NCBI RefSeq assembly: GCF_029854705.2
Contig: NZ_CP139035.1
Coordinates: 186,001-250,000, forward strand
Direction: 5' to 3'
Length of the DNA stretch: 64,000 nucleotides
Source of the DNA: Akkermansia sp. N21116
Lineage (GTDB): Bacteria; Verrucomicrobiota; Verrucomicrobiia; Verrucomicrobiales; Akkermansiaceae
This document shows positions 1-8,603 of this stretch, piece by piece (the stretch's first letter is position 1; each line of letters begins with the position of its first letter). The position numbers and the translations under genes were made by a program. The notes under the pieces are model-generated. The model was given only the letters and a program-made list of their open reading frames with translations, was not told the DNA's origin and ran no database searches.

Positions 1-20
1 CCGCAACCGATCCAGGGAAA

Positions 21-85
21 GGCCTCTCTCCGAAAAAAGATGGGGAAACATGGTCATTTGATATGAACGATCATTGGAGAGGGCC
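21..85. other. Imperfect inverted repeat upstream of thiE
   Basis: Positions 21-31 can pair with 76-85, giving about 10 base pairs with one bulged T and a loop of about 44 nt. It lies 113 nt upstream of thiE. No thiamine-riboswitch signature is visible around it, so it may be the terminator of a gene outside the window or a 5'-UTR structure. The rest of 1-198 shows no gene. Confidence 0.25.
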
Positions 86-198
86 AGGTTGAAGTCAATT
101 GGATTCTTCCTATTCAACAGGCTGCTTGCACGTATTTCATGCACGCCATCTGTACCATGCTTGAGTTTCCCGGTAAAATCGGTAGAATTACTCTCACT

Positions 199-837
199 AT
201 GCGTTCTTCCGGAATCTTCGACAACTGCCATCTATACGGTATTCTTGATCTTGGCTATGTACCGCGGGAACATGCACTCGATGTCGCCGGACAACTTTTG
301 GAAGGAGGATTATCCATCCTTCAACTGCGTGCTAAAAACATCGCTCAAGATCTCATCTTCGATCTTGCAACAAAACTGACACCGCTTTGTCGTCAACATG
401 ATTGCCTTTTCATCGTTAACGACTATCCAGAAATCGCCAAGGCAAGCGGTTCGGACGGAGTCCATATCGGCCAGGACACATCCGATCTCGCTTCCGTTAA
501 AAGATTCCTTGGAAACGGCAAAATCGTGGGAAGATCCACCCACAGTCCCGAACAGGCTCTGAAAGGCTGGAAGGAAGGAGCCGACTACATCGGTTTCGGT
601 CCTTTGTTTGCAACTGCTACAAAACCGGGCCGGGCCGCCATCGGTCTTGGGGACATCCGGACTGTCCGGAAATCCCTCCCTGCCGGTTTTCCCATGTTCT
701 GTATCGGAGGCATCAACGGTGTTACCCTCCCGGCTGTTCTGGAGGCGGGAGCAGAACGAGTTGTCATCGTTTCATGGCTCCTCCGGCAACCGGATATCCG
801 TACGACCGTTCGCAATCTCATTGAACATCTGGCATAA
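199..837 (+). CDS. thiE: Thiamine-phosphate synthase
   Basis: Joins hydroxymethylpyrimidine diphosphate to thiazole phosphate to make thiamine monophosphate in the cytosol. The 212-residue TIM-barrel protein shows the family landmarks in order: QLRAKN, VNDYPE, DGVHIGQ, GRSTHS, YIGFGPLFATATKP and CIGGI near the phosphate site. The ATG at 199 gives the usual length; an upstream in-frame ATG at 139 would add 20 residues with no family counterpart. No other thiamine gene is nearby. aroD follows after 59 nt on the same strand, so the two may be cotranscribed. Confidence 0.9.
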   Translation: MRSSGIFDNCHLYGILDLGYVPREHALDVAGQLLEGGLSILQLRAKNIAQDLIFDLATKLTPLCRQHDCLFIVNDYPEIAKASGSDGVHIGQDTSDLASVKRFLGNGKIVGRSTHSPEQALKGWKEGADYIGFGPLFATATKPGRAAIGLGDIRTVRKSLPAGFPMFCIGGINGVTLPAVLEAGAERVVIVSWLLRQPDIRTTVRNLIEHLA

Positions 838-896
838 TCCCGTACGAATCTACGGAAGAAATTGACCTTTCCTCCGGCATTTGAGATTTTCCCTTC

Positions 897-1610
897 ATGA
901 ACAAGAAATACGGAAACTCTTTCCCCCGCCCCGATACAAAGATTATCGGTACAGCTACGGTATGGGAAGAATGGGTTTCCTTGAGAGACAAAGATCTGTC
1001 GGAGATTTGCAACTGGATTGAGCTCCGCCTGGATGCTCTGCCGGAAAGCATTCTCCTTGAGGAAATACTGGAATACCGTTCCTCCCTGCCTCTCCTGTTC
1101 ACGGCCCGCTCACCTGAAGAAGGCGGTATACGCCCCATGACGATTGAAGCACGCCTCGCCCTGCTTCAACAAACCCTTCCCCATGCTATCGCTATCGATG
1201 TAGAAATCGCTCACATGGAACAAGCGCAAGAGCTAATTGCAACAGCCCGGGAAGCATCAGTCAAGGTCATTGCCTCGTTCCACGATTTCCAGGAAACACC
1301 GGAGATGGAAGAACTTATCAAACGTGAACGCCAGGCGAGAGAACTCGGAGCGGACATCGTCAAATTCGCCTTTGCACTCACCCGTCCGGAAGACATCATC
1401 ATTGGTACCCGGCTTCTGGCACAGAGAACGGGGGAAATGGCAGTCATGGGCATGGGACCGCTTGGCCCGACCTCGCGCCTGTTGTATGCCCAATGCGGCT
1501 CCTCTCTCATCTACGGTTATCTGGGCCAGTATGAAGCAGCGCCCGGACAGTGGCCCGCCGCCTCTTTCATGAAATCCCTGTCTTCTCTGGAAGCTGTCAC
1601 GCCATCCTGA
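897..1610 (+). CDS. aroD: Type I 3-dehydroquinate dehydratase
   Basis: Third step of the shikimate pathway: dehydrates 3-dehydroquinate through a Schiff base. Landmarks are IELRLD (41-46), TARSPEEGG (69-77), the catalytic histidine in SFHDF (His129), the Schiff-base lysine in ADIVKFA (Lys156), the loop MGMGPLGPTSRLL (184-196) and the C-terminal GQWPA. The 237-residue length fits the family. No other shikimate gene is in the window. tilS starts 35 nt downstream on the same strand. Confidence 0.93.
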   Translation: MNKKYGNSFPRPDTKIIGTATVWEEWVSLRDKDLSEICNWIELRLDALPESILLEEILEYRSSLPLLFTARSPEEGGIRPMTIEARLALLQQTLPHAIAIDVEIAHMEQAQELIATAREASVKVIASFHDFQETPEMEELIKRERQARELGADIVKFAFALTRPEDIIIGTRLLAQRTGEMAVMGMGPLGPTSRLLYAQCGSSLIYGYLGQYEAAPGQWPAASFMKSLSSLEAVTPS

Positions 1611-1645
1611 ACTGCGGTTCTTTTCCACCCCCGGCCAAGCATCCC

Positions 1646-2671
1646 ATGAACGCGGACAACATCCCCATCGCTCCGCCCGTGCCGGAGCCGTCCACCATGC
1701 CCCTGCTGCTCTCGGGAGTCCCTATTCTGGTCGGAGTCAGCGGAGGAAGGGACTCCATTGCACTACTGACGCTTTTGGCAGAACTGCCGGGATGCCGTCC
1801 CATCGCCTGCCATGTCCACCACGGGATCAGAAAATGCACGGCAGATGCCGATGCCAAGTTCACGGAAGCCTATGCACGGAAACTCGGCATCCCATTCCTG
1901 GTCGAATACATGGATGCGCCCCGTGTCGCTCACCAGGACGGGCTCTCCCTTGAAACAGCCGCCCGGAAGCTGAGACAGGAGTGCTTCGCTCTCTGGCACA
2001 GCCGGTTCCCCGAATCCATGGCAGCCCTTGCCCATCACCGGGACGATCAAGCGGAAACGGCCATTTTCCACCTCTGCCGCGGCACGAGACGTCTCCGGGC
2101 CATGACGCCGGTTTCTACCTGGCCGGGAGGCATGACCGTCCTGCGCCCTCTGCTGGATACATCCAGACAACAAATCACCAACTGGCTCACCCTCCGCAGC
2201 ATCCCTTGGCAGGAAGATGAAACCAATGCGGAAACCGATATCGTCCGCAACGCCATCCGCCTGCAAATCATCCCTTCCCTCTCCTCCATTCTGAAACGGG
2301 ACGTGACTCCCATCATCAACCGCAGCGCTCGTTTGGCTGAGGAACAGGAAAAAGCCCTCGACCAGGCTCTGGAACTCATGGAATTGACAGATCCTCAAGG
2401 AAGACTCTTCCTCCCCAAAATCAATGCCATGCCTGCCGAACTCAAGAAAGCAGCCGTATTCCGATTTCTCAAGAAAAACGGCGTGCCCGACCTCTCGGAA
2501 GAATGTATCGCACGCACTTTGGATATCCTCAACGTAGCAGGCCCCTCCCGCACATCCCTCCCCGGAGGCCTGATTGCCTCTCGCAAGGAACACCGGTTGG
2601 TTGTCGTCCCTTCCGGAGAAAGAAGGCAACTCCCCGACAGCAACCACTCCTCCCCGGAGAACAATCAGTAA
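1646..2671 (+). CDS. tilS: tRNA(Ile)-lysidine synthetase
   Basis: Modifies the wobble cytidine of the CAU-anticodon tRNA(Ile) to lysidine using ATP and lysine, changing codon reading from AUG to AUA. The N-type ATP-pyrophosphatase loop SGGRDS is at residues 32-37, followed by CHVHHGIR and the family motif AHHRDDQAET. The C-terminal part is short and divergent. The ATG at 1646 places the PP-loop at a normal distance from the N terminus; the open frame begins inside aroD at 1550, which is not a plausible start. The 3' end overlaps the oppositely oriented pta gene by 7 nt. Confidence 0.88.
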   Translation: MNADNIPIAPPVPEPSTMPLLLSGVPILVGVSGGRDSIALLTLLAELPGCRPIACHVHHGIRKCTADADAKFTEAYARKLGIPFLVEYMDAPRVAHQDGLSLETAARKLRQECFALWHSRFPESMAALAHHRDDQAETAIFHLCRGTRRLRAMTPVSTWPGGMTVLRPLLDTSRQQITNWLTLRSIPWQEDETNAETDIVRNAIRLQIIPSLSSILKRDVTPIINRSARLAEEQEKALDQALELMELTDPQGRLFLPKINAMPAELKKAAVFRFLKKNGVPDLSEECIARTLDILNVAGPSRTSLPGGLIASRKEHRLVVVPSGERRQLPDSNHSSPENNQ

Positions 2672-3750
2672 AGCAAAGCCTGGCCGTTCGGATACAATTC
2701 GTGGAATTGGATAGCTTCGTTAGCTACCAGCAGAGATGCTCCGTAAATCTGATCAATCGTTGCCAGACGAGACACCTCCGCAATCGGAAAGAGAATATCC
2801 TGGATGACCATTCCGTATTCGCTCACCCCCGGCAGCATGGCAAGCAATTTCCGGGCGATATCTGCCGAGTCCAGAGTCGGGAAAATGAGGACATCGGACG
2901 GTTTTCTCAACACAGAATGCTGGACGCGCATATTGTAGGCAGCAGGAGAAAGAGCCGCGTCTATCTGGATTTCTCCTTCCACGGTAATGTGTTCCCCGAT
3001 ATTGAGTTGCTCCAACTGGCTCTGGGCCAATACGGCCGCCGCATGGGCCCGCTGGGATGGGACACCGGGAATAGATCCGTTCGTCGAAGCGCTAATCATG
3101 GACACCTGGACGGGACGCCCAAGAATATGACGAGCCATTTTGCCCGTTTCTACCGCATAGTAGGCCATATCCGACACACCAGGAACCGGGGAAACGCCGG
3201 CATCGGCAATGAAGAAAATTCCGTCACCACCCAGCTTCTTGAGGTGTTCGCAAACGACAACGCTAATCGCAAACAAAGAATTCCCCTGCTCCGGCTCTTT
3301 CTTATAGCGGGACACCGCACGAAATACGGGAGCGCTGCCATGCAGATTACCGGCAAGAACGGCATCGGCCTGACCGTACAAAGCCATCATCGATGCAAAA
3401 TTGAAGGGGGACTTCATGATTTCCCGCACATTGCCGGGATCATTGCCCTTCATCTTTTCCACTCGTGTAAAACGCTCGCAGAACAATTCGAAGTCAGAAC
3501 TCTTCTCCGGTTCAATAATGCGGATAAAACGCAGGCAAATTCCAGCTTCTTTCGCCATATTGACAATCACCTCGCGACGACCAAGCAAAATGGGAATCAC
3601 AGCCTCCTGGCCGACCAAATACTCGGCAACATGAAGCAAGCGAATATCCTCCCCTTCCGGGAAAACCAAACGCTTCGGATGGCGCTTCAAATGCTCCAGA
3701 AGCGGCAAAGTCAATCCGTTACTCGAAAAATGTGCAGAATCTTCACTCAT
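2665..3750 (-). CDS. pta: Phosphate acetyltransferase (PTA/PTB family)
   Basis: Interconverts acetyl-CoA and acetyl phosphate in acetate fermentation. The 361-residue protein is the short, single-domain form. It begins with the family pattern KRLVFPEGED, has the central ADAVLAGN and the C-terminal GASLLVANEAIQF region, and carries the DAGVSPVPG stretch typical of PTA/PTB enzymes. No acetate kinase gene is adjacent. A phosphate butyryltransferase is a possible alternative, because the family separates poorly by motif. Divergent from the PHP gene with 91 AT-rich nt between the two starts, which must hold both promoters. Confidence 0.75.
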   Translation of the reverse strand: MSEDSAHFSSNGLTLPLLEHLKRHPKRLVFPEGEDIRLLHVAEYLVGQEAVIPILLGRREVIVNMAKEAGICLRFIRIIEPEKSSDFELFCERFTRVEKMKGNDPGNVREIMKSPFNFASMMALYGQADAVLAGNLHGSAPVFRAVSRYKKEPEQGNSLFAISVVVCEHLKKLGGDGIFFIADAGVSPVPGVSDMAYYAVETGKMARHILGRPVQVSMISASTNGSIPGVPSQRAHAAAVLAQSQLEQLNIGEHITVEGEIQIDAALSPAAYNMRVQHSVLRKPSDVLIFPTLDSADIARKLLAMLPGVSEYGMVIQDILFPIAEVSRLATIDQIYGASLLVANEAIQFHELYPNGQALLY

Positions 3751-3841
3751 TGAACCTTCAAGTTGTCTGATATGATTATATTACATATTTCCACAGTTGC
3801 AATTTGAATATGCATTCTTTTTTGTTATCCTGATAACGGCA

Positions 3842-4681
3842 ATGAAACCGACCGACTACCACACCCATACACCTCTTTGCCGGCATGCCGAAGGCAGCGT
3901 CCGGGAATACGTCCAGGCAGCCCTCCAACAAGGACTGGCCGAATACGGTGTCGCCGACCATGCCCCCATGCCGAACGAACCTTTCGACGACTGGCGCATG
4001 CTTTCTTCAGAACTGCCCGCCTACTTCGACTGGATCGCAGAAGCGGAATGCCTCGCTCGCGATACGGATCTACAAATCCGCTGCGGACTGGAATGCGACT
4101 GGGTGCCAGGCATCGAGTCCTGGATCGACCACCTTCACGCATTGCGGGACTGGGACTACCTCATCGGCTCCGTCCATTATCTGGATAATAAATGGGACTT
4201 TGACAACCCGCTCAGCATGGTCTTCTGGAACCAGACAAGCGTCGAGGAAGCCTGGAGACGCTACTGGAATCTCTACCTCGACATGGTCCGATCACGCCAA
4301 TTCACCATTATGGGACACGCTGATCTGATCCGTAAATTCGGACACCGCCCCTCCGGAGATTTAAAACGCTACTACATCCCCGTCATCGAAGCCATGGCGG
4401 ATGCAGGCAGCGTCCTGGAAATCAACACCGCCGGATGGAGCAAACCCTGTGCGGAACAATATCCCTCACGAGAATTCCTCAGCCTTGCCTGCGAAGCCGG
4501 CATACCCCTCGTGATCAATTCGGACGCGCACGCACCTCAGGACATCGGTAAAGACTTCGAACGAGCGCTCACTCTTGCCAAGGAAACAGGGTTCTCCCAC
4601 CTGGCACGCATCAAACGCGGACGCATTGTGCTCATGCCTATCGACGATACTGGATCGCAGGATGAACCTGAGCAGGCTTAA
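3842..4681 (+). CDS. PHP-domain histidinol phosphatase
   Basis: Predicted metal-dependent phosphatase that converts histidinol phosphate to histidinol. The N terminus DYHTHTPLCRHAEG is the first PHP metal motif; VADHAPMP, GLECDW, GSVHYLD, MGHADLIRKF and NSDAHAP follow in the order expected for the HisK/HisJ class. The ATG at 3842 puts the HTH motif at the N terminus; an earlier ATG at 3797 would add a hydrophobic stretch unusual for the family. The HisB at 19452-20042 has only the dehydratase domain, so this gene is the obvious candidate for the missing step. Its 3' end overlaps the convergent gene by 44 nt. Confidence 0.82.
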   Translation: MKPTDYHTHTPLCRHAEGSVREYVQAALQQGLAEYGVADHAPMPNEPFDDWRMLSSELPAYFDWIAEAECLARDTDLQIRCGLECDWVPGIESWIDHLHALRDWDYLIGSVHYLDNKWDFDNPLSMVFWNQTSVEEAWRRYWNLYLDMVRSRQFTIMGHADLIRKFGHRPSGDLKRYYIPVIEAMADAGSVLEINTAGWSKPCAEQYPSREFLSLACEAGIPLVINSDAHAPQDIGKDFERALTLAKETGFSHLARIKRGRIVLMPIDDTGSQDEPEQA

Positions 4682-5606
4682 CACCCGCCGGATTCACCAC
4701 CGCAGGCCTCACTTCCGCAGGGCGAACGAACGGAGGCCGGCTATGTGAAGAGTCGCCGGACGGACGAGGATGACTGGTTCCCGGGCCGATGGAAATCGAA
4801 TTTTTCGTCGTCGTAACATTGACGGGACGAGGCGGATAAATTCGTGGCGGCCTGACAACCACCGTCTCCCGTTCCACACGCGGCACGATAATTTGCTGAG
4901 GAGTATAATACGGTTCCCTGTAGACGACGGTCCTGGTTTCCGTAGGACGTGAACTGACTTCTTTTAAATCTTTGCGAATGGAATTAATTTGTGAAGACAA
5001 GCTGGCCATCTTTTCCCGGGAATCATTCATCATCCGTTCGTAATCACTTTGCATGTTCTTCCAATACAGTTCATCCTCCTGCCGCTGTTGCTGGATTTTC
5101 TGCAAATTAGGTTCATAAGACGCAAGCTGATTCTTAAACAAATCCGCCTGTTCGCTCATGCCAACCCTCTGCGCCTCGGCCATATTCCAGCGCAACGCGG
5201 CAGCTTCGGCTTCGATAGGATCCATAGAGGTAAACACGGAAACCATCTTCAGGATATCCGCCCCTTTCAGGTACCGAGGAGTTTTTTCCGCTTCGGAAAG
5301 GGACTCCCTCACCTGGCGGTCACGTTCTTTCTGAAGACGGACTCTTTCTCTGTTTTGCTCAGCGAGCCTCTTCTTCTTCTCTGAAACTTCCTCAGGCGTC
5401 AAATGAAGCTTCTCCTTCCATCCATCCGTCATCATGGAGACATCCACGCGGGCAATACCTTCATGGTGCTCCACACGTACGTAATCGGCACCCTCTTCCA
5501 GAATGCGTATATCTTTCAAATTGCGTCCATCTTTCAGGATCATGTCTTCCGCCGCAACCAACGTACATGAACACGCCAATAGTAGAATAGTAAAATGCAA
5601 TTTCAT
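4638..5606 (-). CDS. Secreted coiled-coil protein of unknown function
   Basis: No function recognised. Residues 1-19 form a signal peptide (KLHFTILLLACSCTLVAA). The next 50 residues form a small beta segment starting DMILKDGRNLKDIRI, reminiscent of the start of the 20162-21469 protein. Residues from about 75 to 215 are charged and helical, likely coiled coil, rich in E, K, Q and R. The C-terminal 100 residues are low complexity with many P, V and R, including several near-repeats of the form RPAxVxPA. The gene is convergent with the PHP gene (44-nt overlap) and divergent from the nanM-like gene. Confidence 0.7.
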   Translation of the reverse strand: MKLHFTILLLACSCTLVAAEDMILKDGRNLKDIRILEEGADYVRVEHHEGIARVDVSMMTDGWKEKLHLTPEEVSEKKKRLAEQNRERVRLQKERDRQVRESLSEAEKTPRYLKGADILKMVSVFTSMDPIEAEAAALRWNMAEAQRVGMSEQADLFKNQLASYEPNLQKIQQQRQEDELYWKNMQSDYERMMNDSREKMASLSSQINSIRKDLKEVSSRPTETRTVVYREPYYTPQQIIVPRVERETVVVRPPRIYPPRPVNVTTTKNSISIGPGTSHPRPSGDSSHSRPPFVRPAEVRPAVVNPAGVKPAQVHPAIQYRR

Positions 5607-5832
5607 CGTTCTGGATCTGGTTCTTGAAATTCAGGCGGCAACAATTCCGGTACACAGGTTAGAGTCCCTCCGTGACAAAACCATTCAATTTCCCATTGAA
5701 GGAATAATCTGCCCTTGTCCGGTGCTTCGTTTCCATGAACCTTAGCGTCACCAAAATACAATTTTGTCCTGTAAAAATCTTTTCTTCATGACAGCCTCTC
5801 CCATCAATGATAAAAACGTGAAGACTCCTCCC

Positions 5833-6933
5833 ATGAATTTCCCTATCGCCACACTGCTGGCTGCCCTGTCATTGCTGACAACGGCAGCGTTTTCTATAGC
5901 CGCCTCCCCGCCTCATCACACGTCAGCCCCCCTGCCCGACCACATCGGACGAGCCGGCATGGTTGCGGCAACTCTCCCATGCCGGACAGGAGAAGAAATT
6001 GTTCTTGCGGCAGGAGGAGCCAACTTCCCGTACGCCAAGCCCGGAGCCAAGACTCCTGCGGAACGAGGGGAAAAAGTATTCCATGCGGATGTTTTCCTGC
6101 TTCGTGACGGACGCTGGACAACAATCGGACGTCTTCCTCGCCCCATCGGATATGCGGCATTTACAGACATGCCCCAGGGAATGGTTATTGCCGGAGGCTG
6201 CAACGCCAACGGTCATTTGAAAGAATGCATGCTCGTGACCCCAGGACCGGACAAGCAAATTTCCATTCGAGAACTTCCTCCCCTTCCCCACCCGGTAGCC
6301 TACCCGGCTTTCGCCCGGGAAGGAACCACACTCTATGTAATTGGCGGACAGCTGGCTCCCGACTCCACGGAAGCTCTCGTTTCGGCCTACTTCCTCAATC
6401 TGGCCTCCTCCCCTCTCCAATGGGAAAAACTCCCCGACATGCCGGGGCCCGGCCGCATTCTGGCAACCGGAGCCATCCACGACGGGAAACTTCTGATCAT
6501 GGGGGGGTGTTCCCTCGCTCCCGATGCCAAAGGCCAGGCCGAACGAACCTACCTCAGCTCCGTCCGGGTACTCGATACGGCCACGCGCCAGTGGAGTACG
6601 ACCCCCGTGGCAGACATCCCGGAACCCCTTGCAGCAGCAGCCAATCCGGCTCCCAGATCCGCCCAAGGTACCGTCCTGCTGATCGGGGGCGATCCCGGTA
6701 ACTACTACCGAGCCTCCCTGAAAAACGCAGCCCCCCTCATTCATCCCGGTCAATCGCGAGCCATATACTCCTTCGACCCTGCAAAAAACACATGGACACA
6801 TGTCGGAGAATGGCCCGTAGGCATCGCAACCGCTCCGGCAGTCATCTACCGGGGCGACATCCTCACCATCAGCGGGGAAACATATCCCGGCATACGCACG
6901 GCCATAACCGGAGCAGCCTCTTCGTCACTTTAA
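5833..6933 (+). CDS. nanM: Kelch-repeat N-acetylneuraminate mutarotase (NanM-like), secreted
   Basis: Predicted periplasmic beta-propeller that speeds anomer conversion of released sialic acid before uptake. Several kelch blades are visible through double-glycine motifs: VLAAGGANFPYA, GMVIAGGCNANG, TLYVIGGQ, LLIMGGCS and VLLIGGDPG. The ATG at 5833 starts a standard signal peptide ending near SIAAS; an in-frame ATG at 5788 and a TTG at 5764 would add a polar extension. An MFS carrier follows after 18 nt, matching sialic-acid uptake loci. A G7 run at 6501-6507 lies in frame in the blade coding MGGCS. Substrate is inferred from family and neighbour. Confidence 0.75.
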   Translation: MNFPIATLLAALSLLTTAAFSIAASPPHHTSAPLPDHIGRAGMVAATLPCRTGEEIVLAAGGANFPYAKPGAKTPAERGEKVFHADVFLLRDGRWTTIGRLPRPIGYAAFTDMPQGMVIAGGCNANGHLKECMLVTPGPDKQISIRELPPLPHPVAYPAFAREGTTLYVIGGQLAPDSTEALVSAYFLNLASSPLQWEKLPDMPGPGRILATGAIHDGKLLIMGGCSLAPDAKGQAERTYLSSVRVLDTATRQWSTTPVADIPEPLAAAANPAPRSAQGTVLLIGGDPGNYYRASLKNAAPLIHPGQSRAIYSFDPAKNTWTHVGEWPVGIATAPAVIYRGDILTISGETYPGIRTAITGAASSSL

Positions 6934-6951
6934 TCAACTTCCTATAAAACC

Positions 6952-8394
6952 ATGACTTCCTCCCTTATGCATATTCTGGCCACCGGCTCAATCAACCTCA
7001 GCTCCTACGCTGGCCTTGTTGACACACTTGTGCTCTCCCTCATGGCCGCCGTCATTGCTATTATTATCATCGGCGCCGTCAAAAAAGGCGTCAAAAACAT
7101 CAGTTCTCTTGCCGATCCATCCACCAAACCCGGTAAATGGGCCTGGATCGCCGTCGGCCTCCTTTGGGTGGTGGTCATGCTCAACTATTTTGACCGCCAA
7201 CTCCTTTCCGCCCTGCACGAGCCCGTTACCAACAGTATTGCCATGTCCGAAAGCCAGTTCGGCATGGTCACCTCCGTCTTCCTGCTTGTCTACGCCCTTC
7301 TCAGCCCGGTCGGAGGATTCATCGCAGACCGTTACAGCCGCCGCATCGTCATCCTTTGTTCTCTCGTCGTCTGGTCCTCTGTAACTTGGTGGACCGGGCA
7401 TGCTCAGGATTACACCACCCTGCTAATCGCACGGGCTGCCATGGGAATCAGCGAGGCATTCTACATCCCTGCGGCTCTCGCCCTCATCACCGACTTCCAC
7501 CGGGGCAACACCCGGTCCATCGCCACCGGGATTCACATGAGCGGCATTTATGCCGGCATGGCTCTGGCCGGGTACGGGGGAACCATGTCCGACTGGATCG
7601 GCTGGCGCATGACATTCGCCCTGTTCGGGCTGATCGGGGTTATATACGCCTTTGTCCTCATCGTCTTCCTCAAAGAACCGTCTTCCGTCCTCTCCGAACG
7701 GGCAACCACCTCCGAAGAAAAAGAACAGGTTGCCAGGGAATTGGCCCCCAATGAAACACTCTCCTCCTTTCAAGTCCTTTCCCAACTGCTCCGTGGCCGC
7801 GCCATGTGGATGCTCCTGGGAGTAGTCGCCTTCGCCGGTGCCGGGAACTGGTTCCTGCTGACCTGGTATCCTACCCTCCTTCAGGACACCTACAACCTTT
7901 CCGCCGGAGAGGCAGGCCCGGCGGCTACCCTGTGGAGTTCCCTGGCAAAATACGTTGCCGTCATCGCAGGAGCTTTCATCGCTGATGCATGGCATCGGCA
8001 CAACCTCAAAGCCCGGGCTCTCGTTCCGGGCATCTCGTTCAGTATCGCGGGGCCTCTGATCGTCCTTGCCCTGCTCCCGGGAATATTCGGCCTGGACTTC
8101 CGGGTGCCTCTCACTCTCATGCTGGCTTTCATCGCCACCCAGGGCATTGCCCAGGGGTGCATGGATGCCACGCTCATGCCCATCCTGCGTTCCCATATCA
8201 ATGAACACTACTCAGCCACAGGCTACGGCCTGCTCAATCTGACCTCTGCGGGAGTAGGGGCATTAATATCCTTCTTCGGAGGATGGTTCAAAGACCAAGG
8301 GATTCCGCTGACAACAACCCTTGCGGTAGCAGGATGCCTCATGTTTATCTGCGGCATGCTCCTGATCTTCCTTCCTACTCCCAGAAAATACTAG
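6952..8394 (+). CDS. MFS transporter, probable sialic acid or sugar-acid carrier
   Basis: A 480-residue major facilitator permease. An extra N-terminal hydrophobic helix (about residues 22-43) precedes the usual 12-helix core, which starts near WAWIAVGLLWVVVMLNYFDRQ. The MFS signature between helices 2 and 3 reads GGFIADRYSRR. The sequence resembles the anion:cation symporter/sugar-acid branch (NYFDRQ and AMGISEAFYIPA). It lies 18 nt behind the nanM-like gene, so a role in N-acetylneuraminate import is inferred. Alternatives are hexuronate or other organic-anion uptake. Confidence 0.72.
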   Translation: MTSSLMHILATGSINLSSYAGLVDTLVLSLMAAVIAIIIIGAVKKGVKNISSLADPSTKPGKWAWIAVGLLWVVVMLNYFDRQLLSALHEPVTNSIAMSESQFGMVTSVFLLVYALLSPVGGFIADRYSRRIVILCSLVVWSSVTWWTGHAQDYTTLLIARAAMGISEAFYIPAALALITDFHRGNTRSIATGIHMSGIYAGMALAGYGGTMSDWIGWRMTFALFGLIGVIYAFVLIVFLKEPSSVLSERATTSEEKEQVARELAPNETLSSFQVLSQLLRGRAMWMLLGVVAFAGAGNWFLLTWYPTLLQDTYNLSAGEAGPAATLWSSLAKYVAVIAGAFIADAWHRHNLKARALVPGISFSIAGPLIVLALLPGIFGLDFRVPLTLMLAFIATQGIAQGCMDATLMPILRSHINEHYSATGYGLLNLTSAGVGALISFFGGWFKDQGIPLTTTLAVAGCLMFICGMLLIFLPTPRKY

Positions 8395-8504
8395 TAGCGA
8401 CAGCTACAAAAACAATTCTTCGGAGAGAAAAAGCAAAAAGATTCTTTTCCACCTTGTTCTTTCCCCGAGGTATAGCATATATTATATGGGAACTATGAAT
8501 TTTT

Positions 8505-8574
8505 CTTTCTGCCGGATTTTGTTCTGATGTCCAGATCAATCCAATGCTATGTGATCAATCCGTCCGGCAGAAAG
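8505..8574 (+). promoter_or_regulatory. Structured 5' leader hairpin before a secreted zincin gene
   Basis: A perfect 12-bp stem pairs 8505-8516 (CTTTCTGCCGGA) with 8563-8574, enclosing a second stem GATCA (8534-8538) with TGATC (8552-8556). It ends 29 nt before the ATG at 8604. A TTGTTC...TATATT promoter-like pair lies just upstream, around 8454-8484. No strong T-tract follows, so it fits an mRNA leader structure better than a terminator. The role is unknown. Confidence 0.35.
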
Positions 8575-8603
8575 TCTTTCATTCATTCCATTCCCATCCT
8601 GCC

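Noticed and set aside
1-198. Thiamine riboswitch upstream of thiE
   Set aside because: The CUGAGA and conserved pyrophosphate-sensor sequences of the TPP element are not present; only an imperfect hairpin is seen.
2503-3753. A 416-codon frame antisense to pta
   Set aside because: No recognisable motif; the pta frame has clear family blocks over its full length.
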